Of a stretch of DNA of 10,309 nt, positions 1-7,100 are shown one piece after another. The position numbers and the translations under genes were made by a program. The notes beneath the pieces were generated by a model that was not told the origin of the DNA, did not search any database, and saw only the letters and a program-made list of their open reading frames with translations. Origin of the DNA: an uncultured Bulleidia sp. (GTDB taxonomy: Bacteria; Bacillota_I; Bacilli_A; Erysipelotrichales; Erysipelotrichaceae); NCBI GenBank assembly GCA_934757945.1, contig CAKVLT010000072.1:1-10309 (forward strand), in the 5' to 3' direction. The stretch's first letter is position 1, and each line of letters starts with the position of its first letter.

Positions 1-206
1 TTGAAGCAAACGAAAATCCTAAATTCGTTTATGTTAAGAACAAGACACCTATGGAAATGCAGTTTGAAGTAACTTATGCAGAAGGAACAGAAGGAGATCC
101 TGTTTCCTGTGTTAAGAAGCTTGTAAAAGCACAGCCTTGGGGTGCAGTTCTGATGATGAGAGTTCTTATCGAAGGTCAGAACTTCTCTGGTGGTAAGATT
201 AACTAA
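1..206 (+). CDS. 3' end of an unrecognised protein-coding gene (partial)
   Basis: An open frame runs from the left edge (first full codon at position 3) to a TAA at 204-206 and encodes the last 67 residues of a protein. The tail is mixed alpha/beta in character, with charged and hydrophobic residues alternating, and ends in SGGKIN. It has no transmembrane segment, no sorting signal and no motif I can assign, so no function is proposed. That it is a real gene is supported by the uninterrupted frame, codon use like the neighbouring genes, and a hairpin terminator that begins 10 bases after the stop. The start and most of the gene lie outside the window. It may be unrelated to the glycosyltransferase genes downstream, because the terminator separates them. 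Confidence 0.75.
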   Translation, partial: EANENPKFVYVKNKTPMEMQFEVTYAEGTEGDPVSCVKKLVKAQPWGAVLMMRVLIEGQNFSGGKIN

Positions 207-216
207 GTACTTTAGG

Positions 217-250
217 AACTCAGCTGGTAATAGCTGAGTTTTTATTTTAT
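217..250 (+). terminator. Rho-independent terminator after the partial gene
   Basis: A perfect 9-bp stem (AACTCAGCT at 217-225 and AGCTGAGTT at 232-240) closes a 6-base loop and is followed by the T-rich run TTTATTTTAT. It terminates the upstream gene. The stem ends only 8 bases before the first possible ATG of the next gene, so its T-tract takes up the place where a ribosome binding site would be expected. Confidence 0.85.
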
Positions 251-650
251 GATTACTACTATGGAAATAAGAAAAGAATTACTTAACTATATAGTATTTG
301 GTGTGCTGACTACTGTTATTAATATTCTTACTTACCAAATGCTTTCTATAGGTGGAGTTAGTACGCTAATCTCCAATGGTATTGCCTGGATAGTCAGTGT
401 TTTATTTGCTTATGGGACTAATAGAAAATATGTATTTAATAGTCGTTGTGAGAATAGAATACAGGAATGTTTGAAGTTTTATGGCTCAAGAATATCTACA
501 GGTATCCTGGATATGGCAGGTATGTGGATGCTGGTGGATATATTATATTTTCCTGGTATGGTAAGTAAGGTTGGAATGAATGCCGTAGTGATAGTGGTAA
601 ACTATATCTTCAGTAAGTTATTTGTGTTTAAGAATAAGGAAGAGAGGTAA
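249..650 (+). CDS. GtrA-family membrane protein (putative polyprenyl-phosphate sugar flippase)
   Basis: The 133-residue product has the length and pattern of the GtrA family (PF04138): four hydrophobic segments at about residues 11-32, 37-57, 77-101 and 105-125. The two family signatures are present, AYGTNRKYVF at 54-63 after helix 2 and NYIFSKLFVF at 118-127 at the end of helix 4. GtrA proteins are thought to move undecaprenyl-phosphate-linked sugars across the cytoplasmic membrane for teichoic acid, O-antigen or other surface glycan modification. The gene ends 5 bases before a GtrB/DPM1-like glycosyltransferase, the usual partner, so the two are almost certainly cotranscribed. The start is uncertain: ATG at 249 or at 261 (residue 5). 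Neither has a recognisable Shine-Dalgarno site, and the upstream terminator hairpin abuts them. The first helix needs a start no later than 261. Confidence 0.9.
   Translation: MITTMEIRKELLNYIVFGVLTTVINILTYQMLSIGGVSTLISNGIAWIVSVLFAYGTNRKYVFNSRCENRIQECLKFYGSRISTGILDMAGMWMLVDILYFPGMVSKVGMNAVVIVVNYIFSKLFVFKNKEER
643..647 (+). promoter_or_regulatory. Ribosome binding site of the glycosyltransferase gene
   Basis: AGAGG lies 8 bases before the ATG at 656, inside the last codons of the GtrA-family gene. It fixes the glycosyltransferase start and suggests translational linkage of the pair. Confidence 0.75.
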
Positions 651-655
651 CAGAA

Positions 656-1588
656 ATGGATAAAATAAGTGTCATAGTACCATGCTTTAATGAAGATGCT
701 TCTTTACCTTTCTATAAAGAAGAAATATTAAAAGTAATGCATCAGATGCCTACTGTAGAATTTGAACTGTTATTTATTAATGATGGTTCTAAAGATACTA
801 CATTACATTTACTAAAGCAGTATGCTTCAGAAGATGAGAGATTTAAATATGTTTCCTTCTCCAGAAACTTTGGTAAAGAAGCTGCTATCTATGCAGGTTT
901 ACAATACAGCACAGGTGACTATGTATGTATCATGGATGCAGATTTACAGGATCCACCTTCTTTACTTCCTGAAATGTATGACATTGTTAAAAATCAAGGG
1001 TATGACAGTGTAGCTACAAGAAGAGTATCCAGAAAAGGGGAACCTGCTATACGTTCTTTCTTTGCAAGAATGTTCTATAAGATTATTAACAGAATCAGTG
1101 ATGCAGATATTGTGGATGGCGCAAGAGATTATAGACTGATGAACAGAGCTATGGTAGATGCGATAGTCTCTATGAGTGAATATAACAGATTTTCCAAAGG
1201 TATCTTTGGATGGGTTGGATTTAATACAAAATGGTTAGAATATGAAAATGTAGAGAGAGTGGCAGGAGAAACGAAATGGTCATTCTGGAAATTATTTAAA
1301 TATTCTATAGAAGGTATGACAGCCTTCAGTGTATTACCATTACAGATAGCATCTATTTTTGGGGTATTATTCTCGACCATCGCCTTTATTATGATTATTG
1401 TGATTATCATCAGAACATTAATCTTCGGTGATCCTACAAGTGGTTGGCCATCCATGGTATGTATTGTCATGATGATTGGTGGAATACAGTTATTATGTAT
1501 AGGTATATTAGGACAGTATCTTTCTAAAACCTATCTTGAGACAAAACGCAGACCTATTTATATAGAAAAGGAAACGAATATAAAATAG
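656..1588 (+). CDS. GT2-family polyprenyl-phosphate glycosyltransferase (GtrB/DPM1-like)
   Basis: This 310-residue protein is a typical membrane-anchored family 2 glycosyltransferase. The GT-A nucleotide-sugar domain covers about residues 4-220: SVIVPCFNED at 5-14, NDGSKD at 42-47, the metal/nucleotide-binding DADLQDPP at 94-101, and GARDYRLMNR at 155-164. The segment RVAGETKW at 201-208 matches the conserved loop before the membrane anchor. Two hydrophobic segments follow at about 227-254 and 264-290, then a short basic tail, as in GtrB, ArnC and bacterial DPM1 homologues. Such enzymes transfer a hexose (often glucose) or other sugar from a nucleotide donor to undecaprenyl phosphate on the cytoplasmic face. 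The sugar cannot be read from the sequence. The adjacent GtrA-family protein is the probable flippase for the product. Confidence 0.93.
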   Translation: MDKISVIVPCFNEDASLPFYKEEILKVMHQMPTVEFELLFINDGSKDTTLHLLKQYASEDERFKYVSFSRNFGKEAAIYAGLQYSTGDYVCIMDADLQDPPSLLPEMYDIVKNQGYDSVATRRVSRKGEPAIRSFFARMFYKIINRISDADIVDGARDYRLMNRAMVDAIVSMSEYNRFSKGIFGWVGFNTKWLEYENVERVAGETKWSFWKLFKYSIEGMTAFSVLPLQIASIFGVLFSTIAFIMIIVIIIRTLIFGDPTSGWPSMVCIVMMIGGIQLLCIGILGQYLSKTYLETKRRPIYIEKETNIK

Positions 1589-1644
1589 ATTTGTTTCCTT
1601 GATTCTGATAATAAAGTATGAATCTCCAAAGAAAAGAGAAATAT

Positions 1645-1673
1645 TTAACAATTCTTAAGAATGAAAGTATGAT
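1645..1673 (+). promoter_or_regulatory. Sigma-A-type promoter of the SGNH-hydrolase gene with a palindrome in its spacer
   Basis: TTAACA at 1645-1650 (5 of 6 to TTGACA) and TATGAT at 1668-1673 (5 of 6 to TATAAT) are 17 bases apart, the optimal spacing. Transcription would start near 1680, leaving a leader of only about 14 bases before the ATG at 1694. The perfect 12-bp palindrome ATTCTTAAGAAT at 1651-1662 fills most of the spacer, the position of a repressor operator. The promoter match is seen directly. The operator role is inference. Confidence 0.65.
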
Positions 1674-1693
1674 AATCGTGTTAAACTAAGAAC

Positions 1694-2599
1694 ATGAGGA
1701 AAAAAATACTTAGTTTATTGTGCTTTTGGATTGGATTTACTATAGTCCTGACCATTGTGTGTATTCCGTTTCAACCATTAAAGAAATTAGGTGATCAATA
1801 CCTTGATGTAATCGAAAGGACACAGAATTTAGCTTGTGAAAAAGAAAATACTATGGATGCAGTGGTTCTTGGGGATAGTATTCCATGGGCTGGAATATCT
1901 CCACTTAGAATGTATGCTCAAGATAAAATAACTGTTTATAATTGTTCTACAAGTGGTCAAAGAGTAATGGATTCTATAGCAATCTTGCAAAGAGCTTTAA
2001 GATATCAGAAACCACAAGCGGTGGTATTGGATGTGAATAGTGTATTTACTCGGATTCGCCCAATCAAAAATTCATTGGAAGTTTTTTTTCCTGTATTTAA
2101 ATATCATGATTATTATATGAAAGACTTTGAAAAAAGTGGTTCTTTGGATGATTGGAAAGGGTATACTTATGCGGATACTATTGTTCCATTTGACTCTGGT
2201 GAGTATATGATTAATTCTGATGTAAAATGGGGAAAAATTAATAGAAGATTTATGGATAAAATATATTCTATCTGCCAAAAAAATTCTATCTCTTTAGTAC
2301 TTATGGCCTTGCCATGTCCAAATAGCTGGAATCAGACAAAACATGACTTGATTCAGAAATGGGCAGACACACATAAAGTGAAATTTTTGGATTTAAATAG
2401 TAATGGGATGGTGAATGTTGCTAGTGCTACAGATTTTAGAGACTACGGAGAACATCTCAATGATATGGGTGCTACTAAATGTTCTTATGCTCTAGGTAAG
2501 TATTTAAAAGAAACATATAACCTTCAGGAGAAAACAAATCAAGAGTATGAAAGAGCCATTGAAGCCGTAGGTGTGTATGGACAGGATGGTTTGCAATAA
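1694..2599 (+). CDS. Membrane-anchored SGNH/GDSL-hydrolase-like protein
   Basis: The 301-residue product starts with a basic N-terminus and one hydrophobic segment (about residues 6-27), so it is probably anchored with its main domain outside the cell. SGNH-family blocks follow: VVLGDS at 57-62 with the nucleophile candidate Ser62, a Gly in STSGQR at 85-90, Asn115 in LDVNSVF, and the terminal block YGEHLNDMGA at 251-260 with His254. The usual acidic triad partner three residues before the His is absent: Tyr251 is there, with Asp250 and Glu253 nearby. The strand LVLMALPCPN at 201-210 fits the alpha/beta core. Relatives include esterases, DltD/AlgX-like proteins and O-acetyl transferases or esterases of surface polysaccharides. 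The substrate is unknown. It follows two glycan genes but has its own promoter. The Shine-Dalgarno site is weak. ATG 1694 is chosen because it includes the membrane segment. Confidence 0.8.
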   Translation: MRKKILSLLCFWIGFTIVLTIVCIPFQPLKKLGDQYLDVIERTQNLACEKENTMDAVVLGDSIPWAGISPLRMYAQDKITVYNCSTSGQRVMDSIAILQRALRYQKPQAVVLDVNSVFTRIRPIKNSLEVFFPVFKYHDYYMKDFEKSGSLDDWKGYTYADTIVPFDSGEYMINSDVKWGKINRRFMDKIYSICQKNSISLVLMALPCPNSWNQTKHDLIQKWADTHKVKFLDLNSNGMVNVASATDFRDYGEHLNDMGATKCSYALGKYLKETYNLQEKTNQEYERAIEAVGVYGQDGLQ

Positions 2600-2612
2600 G
2601 TATTAGTAAAGT

Positions 2613-2640
2613 GGTCATCAAAATTCTGATGACCTTTTTA
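2613..2640 (+). terminator. Rho-independent terminator of the SGNH-hydrolase gene
   Basis: A perfect 8-bp stem (GGTCATCA at 2613-2620 and TGATGACC at 2627-2634) with a 6-base loop is followed directly by TTTTTA. It lies 13 bases after the stop codon. Confidence 0.9.
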
Positions 2641-2660
2641 ATGTGAAAAATTTGCGGTAT

Positions 2661-2685
2661 AAAAAAGCATCACCTCAGGTGATGC
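2661..2685 (-). terminator. Rho-independent terminator of the cation-efflux gene
   Basis: Read on the minus strand, GCATCACC and GGTGATGC form an 8-bp stem around a 3-base loop (plus-strand 2667-2685), followed by TTTTTT (the A run at 2661-2666). It starts 2 bases after the stop of the minus-strand gene. It is separate from the plus-strand terminator at 2613, so each convergent gene has its own. Confidence 0.9.
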
Positions 2686-2687
2686 CA

Positions 2688-3851
2688 TTAAGCAAATGGA
2701 TGATCAATAGTAATGACCAGTGTAGTAGATTTTTTGGTATGTAAGTGGCTTTGGATTAAGTTTTCTATTTCTTTTGGAGATTTTGTCTCATCAAATGGTA
2801 CAACCAGATCAAATACCAGGTTTACATGTGTTGGTCCTGAAACAATTCTGAAATCATGGAAGGAGTAATCATGACTGACAGCCTGTATAGCCTGGTTGAC
2901 TGCTTCTTTATATTCTTCTGTTTCTGGATCATGTACTTTAATAGGATCCATGTGAAGTACTAACTCTGCATGGGTTTCTTTTTTTACTTCTCTTTCTATA
3001 GTATCAATACACTCGTGTGTATAGAAAATATCCTGTGATCCATCTACTTCTACATGTGCACTGACAAATACTTTACTAGGTCCATACATATGTACCATAA
3101 CATCATGAACGCCTAAGACAATGGGATAACTGTTAATCTTTAAAACTATTTCTTTTACCAGATCTGGATCAGGTGCTTCACCAAGAAGTGTATTACAGGT
3201 GTCTTTTAATAAGTTGTAGGCATTGAACAGGATTAGACCTGAAACAACAAGTCCCATATACCCATCCAGATTAAAGTGTAAAACAGGAGATAAGATAGTG
3301 GATAATAATACACCTGTCGTCCCCAGAACATCACTGATCGAGTCTAAAGCAGATGCTTTAAGTAAAGAGGAATCGTAGGTCTTACTTAAATACGTGTTAT
3401 AGGAAAACATCCATAACTTAATGCAGATAGAGAAGATAAGCACAATAATGGATATCTTGTTGAAGGTGATTGTGGAAGGATGAAGGATACTGCTGATACT
3501 TTCTTTGGCTGTTTCCAGACCCAATACAAGAATACAGACGCCTACAAATAATGAAGTCAGATATTCCAGTCTTTCATGCCCGAATGGATGATCTTTATCT
3601 GCAGGTTTACTGGAAAAGTGGAATGACACAATAGAAACAATATTACTTCCTGCATCAGTCAGGTTGTTAATACCATCGGCCTGAATGGATACAGAGTGCA
3701 CAATAGTGCCTATTGTGTATTTGAATACAGCTAATAAGATATTACAGAACATCCCGACAATGCCGGATAATTTGCCAATACTTGCCTTTACATGTTCATC
3801 TTTTACATTGTCATAATCCTTTATAAATCTATGTACTAACAATCGAATCAT
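2688..3851 (-). CDS. Cation diffusion facilitator family transporter (possibly Mn(II) efflux)
   Basis: The 387-residue product has the CDF layout: a short cytoplasmic N-terminus, six hydrophobic segments between about residues 28 and 215, and a long C-terminal cytoplasmic domain (about 220-387) that in this family dimerises and binds metal. Hallmarks are ADGINNLTDAG at 58-68 in helix 2, DKDHPFGHERLEYL at 86-99 in the loop before helix 3, and ALDSISDVLGT at 168-178 in helix 5. The transport-site residues read as Asn62/Asp66 and Asp170/Asp174. The His found at helix 5 in zinc exporters such as FieF is replaced by Asp, as in manganese exporters of the MntE type. The family call is firm, the Mn preference is inference. 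AAAGAGGG (3860-3867, minus strand) lies 8 bases before the ATG and supports this start. The gene stands alone, between a divergent surface-protein gene and a convergent hydrolase gene. Confidence 0.93.
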   Translation of the reverse strand: MIRLLVHRFIKDYDNVKDEHVKASIGKLSGIVGMFCNILLAVFKYTIGTIVHSVSIQADGINNLTDAGSNIVSIVSFHFSSKPADKDHPFGHERLEYLTSLFVGVCILVLGLETAKESISSILHPSTITFNKISIIVLIFSICIKLWMFSYNTYLSKTYDSSLLKASALDSISDVLGTTGVLLSTILSPVLHFNLDGYMGLVVSGLILFNAYNLLKDTCNTLLGEAPDPDLVKEIVLKINSYPIVLGVHDVMVHMYGPSKVFVSAHVEVDGSQDIFYTHECIDTIEREVKKETHAELVLHMDPIKVHDPETEEYKEAVNQAIQAVSHDYSFHDFRIVSGPTHVNLVFDLVVPFDETKSPKEIENLIQSHLHTKKSTTLVITIDHPFA

Positions 3852-3877
3852 AGTTATTACCCTCTTTCAATTGTATT

Positions 3878-3898
3878 AGTGTAGCATTGTCCTTAAGG
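3878..3898 (-). promoter_or_regulatory. Candidate extended -10 promoter and CCTTAAGG palindrome upstream of the cation-efflux gene
   Basis: On the minus strand TGCTACACT (3878-3886) resembles an extended -10 element (TGn plus 4 of 6). No good -35 is visible at the proper distance. The 8-bp palindrome CCTTAAGG at 3891-3898 lies just upstream of it, where a metal-responsive regulator could bind. No riboswitch-sized leader exists between this site and the start codon. Confidence 0.3.
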
Positions 3899-3970
3899 GT
3901 AGTGTTAGTTAACTCTTGAACATATTTTGCAGTATTTCACACAGTAAAAGATGCGTATTTTGTAATAAAA

Positions 3971-3987
3971 ATGAAAATACTTTTCAT
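3971..3987. promoter_or_regulatory. Short inverted repeat in the divergent intergenic region
   Basis: ATGAAAA and TTTTCAT flank the 3-base spacer TAC, giving a 17-bp dyad in the 268-bp region between the divergent transporter and surface-protein genes. It could be an operator for either gene. In AT-rich DNA such dyads also occur by chance. Confidence 0.3.
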
Positions 3988-4005
3988 GATGATCAAATAT
4001 TTTAA

Positions 4006-4034
4006 TTAATTTTTGAAAACACGTGTTTTATAAC
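4006..4034 (+). promoter_or_regulatory. Candidate promoter/operator of the giant surface-protein gene
   Basis: A perfect 14-bp palindrome, AAAACACGTGTTTT, occupies 4016-4029. TATAAC at 4029-4034 is a good -10 match (5 of 6). The hexamer 17 bases upstream, TTAATT at 4006-4011, is a poor -35. If this is the promoter, the palindrome covers the spacer and touches the -10, so a bound protein would block polymerase. The leader would be roughly 80 bases. The palindrome is seen directly. Promoter and operator roles are inference. Confidence 0.35.
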
Positions 4035-4106
4035 CGCTCAATAACTCCTGCTTTTTATCATATAAGTAACCAATAAGGGGATAGTGTCTCTATACATATA
4101 AAGAGG

Positions 4107-4113
4107 AAAGGAG
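4107..4113 (+). promoter_or_regulatory. Strong ribosome binding site of the giant surface-protein gene
   Basis: AAAGGAG lies 6 bases before the ATG at 4120. It decides this start, from which a signal peptide is read immediately. Confidence 0.85.
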
Positions 4114-4119
4114 AAAAGT

Positions 4120-7100
4120 ATGAACGGCGCTAACAAGATTACAAAATTAGTGTTATCCTTGTTGATGACAATTTCATGCATAAACTTCTCTACTGTACAG
4201 GCGGAGGACAGTGAGCCTGCGGCCACTGCCATACCTGCAGAAGAAGTCATTGCAGAACCTACACCAACAACAGAGGGAAGTACTGAAGAAGTACTTCCTG
4301 CAGCTAGTCCAGCAGCTGAAGCTACAGCTGTGCCTGAATTAGTTGAAGATAAGAATAGTGATCCTGTGCCAACAGCTGTAGTAGGTACTGAAGGGGAAGG
4401 AACTGTAGTTCCTGCACCAGTTCCTACAGAAGAACCAGGTGTTGAACAACAGGAAGCTCCAGTAGAGCCTGAAATTGAGAAGGTTGAAACTGTTGAAGAA
4501 GTAAAGGTTACAGTAGTGGTGAGTTATGTGGATGAAAATGATCATCCATTAATAGATCCTATTACTGGATCTTATCCAACTGAGTACAGACTTGATGAAA
4601 ATGTTGATGCATTTAAGTCATTTGATGGATATGCTTTTGAAAAAGTGATTGTAAATGATGATGCTAAAAACACTATTTCAAAAGATGATGTACAAAAGAA
4701 TGGATTGAGAATTACAAAGGATATGACTTCTTTGAAACTTGTTTACCAGAAGATGAATTTAGAATCTAATGAAAACAAAGAAGTGATTCCTGAAGTGACT
4801 GAGGAAGCAAGTGAAGAAGCTGAGCCTGAGTCGAACACGAATGAAACGGAACTCTCTGCATTTGATCAAACTGCATTTGCTGGAAACGTAACCGTTCATG
4901 TAACGGCGGCCGAAGGTGTTTTACCTAGTGGTGCACAATTAATCGTTAAGCGTGTTACAAGAAAAGCTATTTTGAATGCTGTTGAAGAAACAGTTACGGA
5001 AAAGGATAAAGAGGTTGATTCAGCTATAGCTCTGGATATTACGATCGTGAATGCAGATGGTATCGAAATTCAACCAAATGGAATTGTTAATGTTAGCTTT
5101 GAAAATGTAGCAGTTGGTGGTGAAGAAGTAAATATTTACCATGTTACAGATGATGCAAGTACGGTAACTGAGGTTGCTACAAATACACAAAGCTTTGATG
5201 CAAATCACTTCTCAATTTATGTTATTACGGGTGAAAAGAAAGTCGAATTGACAACATTTAACTTTGTTGCAAATGAACAAAATGTAAGTACACAAATCGT
5301 TAAAACGGGTGATACATTGATTACTCCAACGGCTCCAGATATTGCAGGAAAAGCATTTGTGGAATGGCAAGAAAATGGATCTAAGTTTGATGGTTTTGGT
5401 GTACAGACAATTACCAAGACTGAAACTCGTACAATTACTGCAAAATACGAAGACGCATTATATGTTTACTTCTATAATCCAGAAGGAACACAGATCATGC
5501 GTACAGAAAAGGTTGCAGACCACAAAGGTCATGATTACTCAAACGTATCATATGATGTTGACGCAACTCACAAATTAGTTGGTTGGGCAGCTGAAGTAAA
5601 TGGTACAAAAGATATCGCAAAAAATATCACAGTACCAGAAGGAAGTACTTCTGTAAATGTATATGCGATTATTAAAGAAGGTTATTGGGTAAGTTTTGAT
5701 TCAGATGGTGGAAGCGCAATTGATTCTCAATTCGTATTTGACAAAATCTCTCTAAATGATCAAACAACACCTACAAGGCCTGGTTACAAATTTGATGGTT
5801 GGTATGATGAAATAACTAAGGTTGACAATGGTGCAGCAGTTAGTTCTCCGATGACATTAAAAGCTCATTGGAAAGCAAAAGAAGTTAGCTATACAGTTAT
5901 TCACTGGTGGGAAAATGCAGATGATGATGGATATTCATTCCATGAATCTGAAAACAAAACTGGTTTTACTGGAACAGAAGCAAACGCAAAGGCAAAATCT
6001 TATGAAGGATTTACAGCACAGCCAGTCACTAAAAAGACAATCAAGGGTGATGGCTCTACAATCATTAGTGTTTGCTATAAGAGAAATGTGTATGAAGTTA
6101 AGTTCTATTCTTACACTACTTACGATTGGAGGGGTAGACCAGTAACACCTTCTAAAGAATATGAGGATTTAAGAATTACGGCTAAGTATGGTCAAGATAT
6201 TAGTAAACAATGGCCGACTTATAGTGGTAGTTCAACATGGTCTACTAAAGATAATGGTTCAACATATCAAGCAAATATTAATACCATGCCATTAGGTGGT
6301 GCGAAGTTCTATGGTCCACAAACTGGCAATTATTATTGTGAAGCATTGTATTATGTAGAAATACTTCCAGGTGAAAATTCGAGTATTACTGTAGGCGGTA
6401 TTAAATATAGATTAGATCACACGGATAAAATGTATGGTAGTAATATTACAATCACTGAAGAAGATCAATATCCATTAAAAGGATTTACTTTTAATAAAGA
6501 TATTAGTTCGAAAATTGGTAAAAAATATGATGGAGCTAAGTTCTACTATACACGTAATTCTTATGATTTGAAATTTATTAATAATGGTAAAGAAGATAAA
6601 TCAGTAGAGAAGAAGTATGAACAAAGTATTTCAAGTGAGAACTATACTCCTACAAAACCTAGATCACTTCCAGAATACTATGTATTTGATGGATGGTATG
6701 AAAACGAACTTTGTGAAGGTGAAGCATATAACTTTACTGGTAAGAAGATGCCAGCTCAAAATGTTACGTTATACGCAAAGTGGACGGCTTCTGATGTTAA
6801 GTTAACTTATAACTTGAATAATCCTGAGGGTACATTAGTAAAGAAGACTGAAGATGTAGTTGCTGGTACTGTAGCAAGTACAGTATTACCTAGTATTCCA
6901 ACAATCAATGAATATTCATTTGCGGGTTGGTATTATGCGGATGGTAATGGAAATATTACTTCTGAAGTATTCAATACAAATAACACAATTACTAAAGATA
7001 CAAGTGTTGTTGGTAAATGGTTGTATAAAGGTGAATTAAGAGTTGTTTATAAGCCTGGTACTGAAAAGGATGTAACTGTTCCTACAGATGATAAGGTTTA

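Noticed and set aside
1129..1470. Minus-strand 113-codon frame inside the glycosyltransferase gene
   Set aside because: It lies fully opposite a well-supported gene with catalytic motifs and has no recognisable features of its own.
1568..1600. Inverted repeat AAGGAAAC/GTTTCCTT around the stop of the glycosyltransferase gene
   Set aside because: The stem is AT-rich and can extend to about 12 pairs with one G-T, but no T-tract follows (GATTCTGA). It is not supported as a terminator and could at most be a weak 3' structure.
4120..4203. Lipoprotein signal at Cys20 of the giant protein
   Set aside because: The residues before it (TIS) are a poor lipobox, lacking Leu or similar at -3, and a better signal peptidase I site (VQA) follows at residue 28.
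4339..5417. Several minus-strand frames (for example 4339-4545, 5020-5208, 5217-5417) under the start of the giant gene
   Set aside because: All are antisense to a continuous coding frame, short and without ribosome sites.
6601..6900. Possible thioester or disulfide-based adhesin chemistry from the few Cys residues (652, 740, 865)
   Set aside because: No Cys-Gln thioester motif context is visible and the Cys residues are scattered in separate domains.
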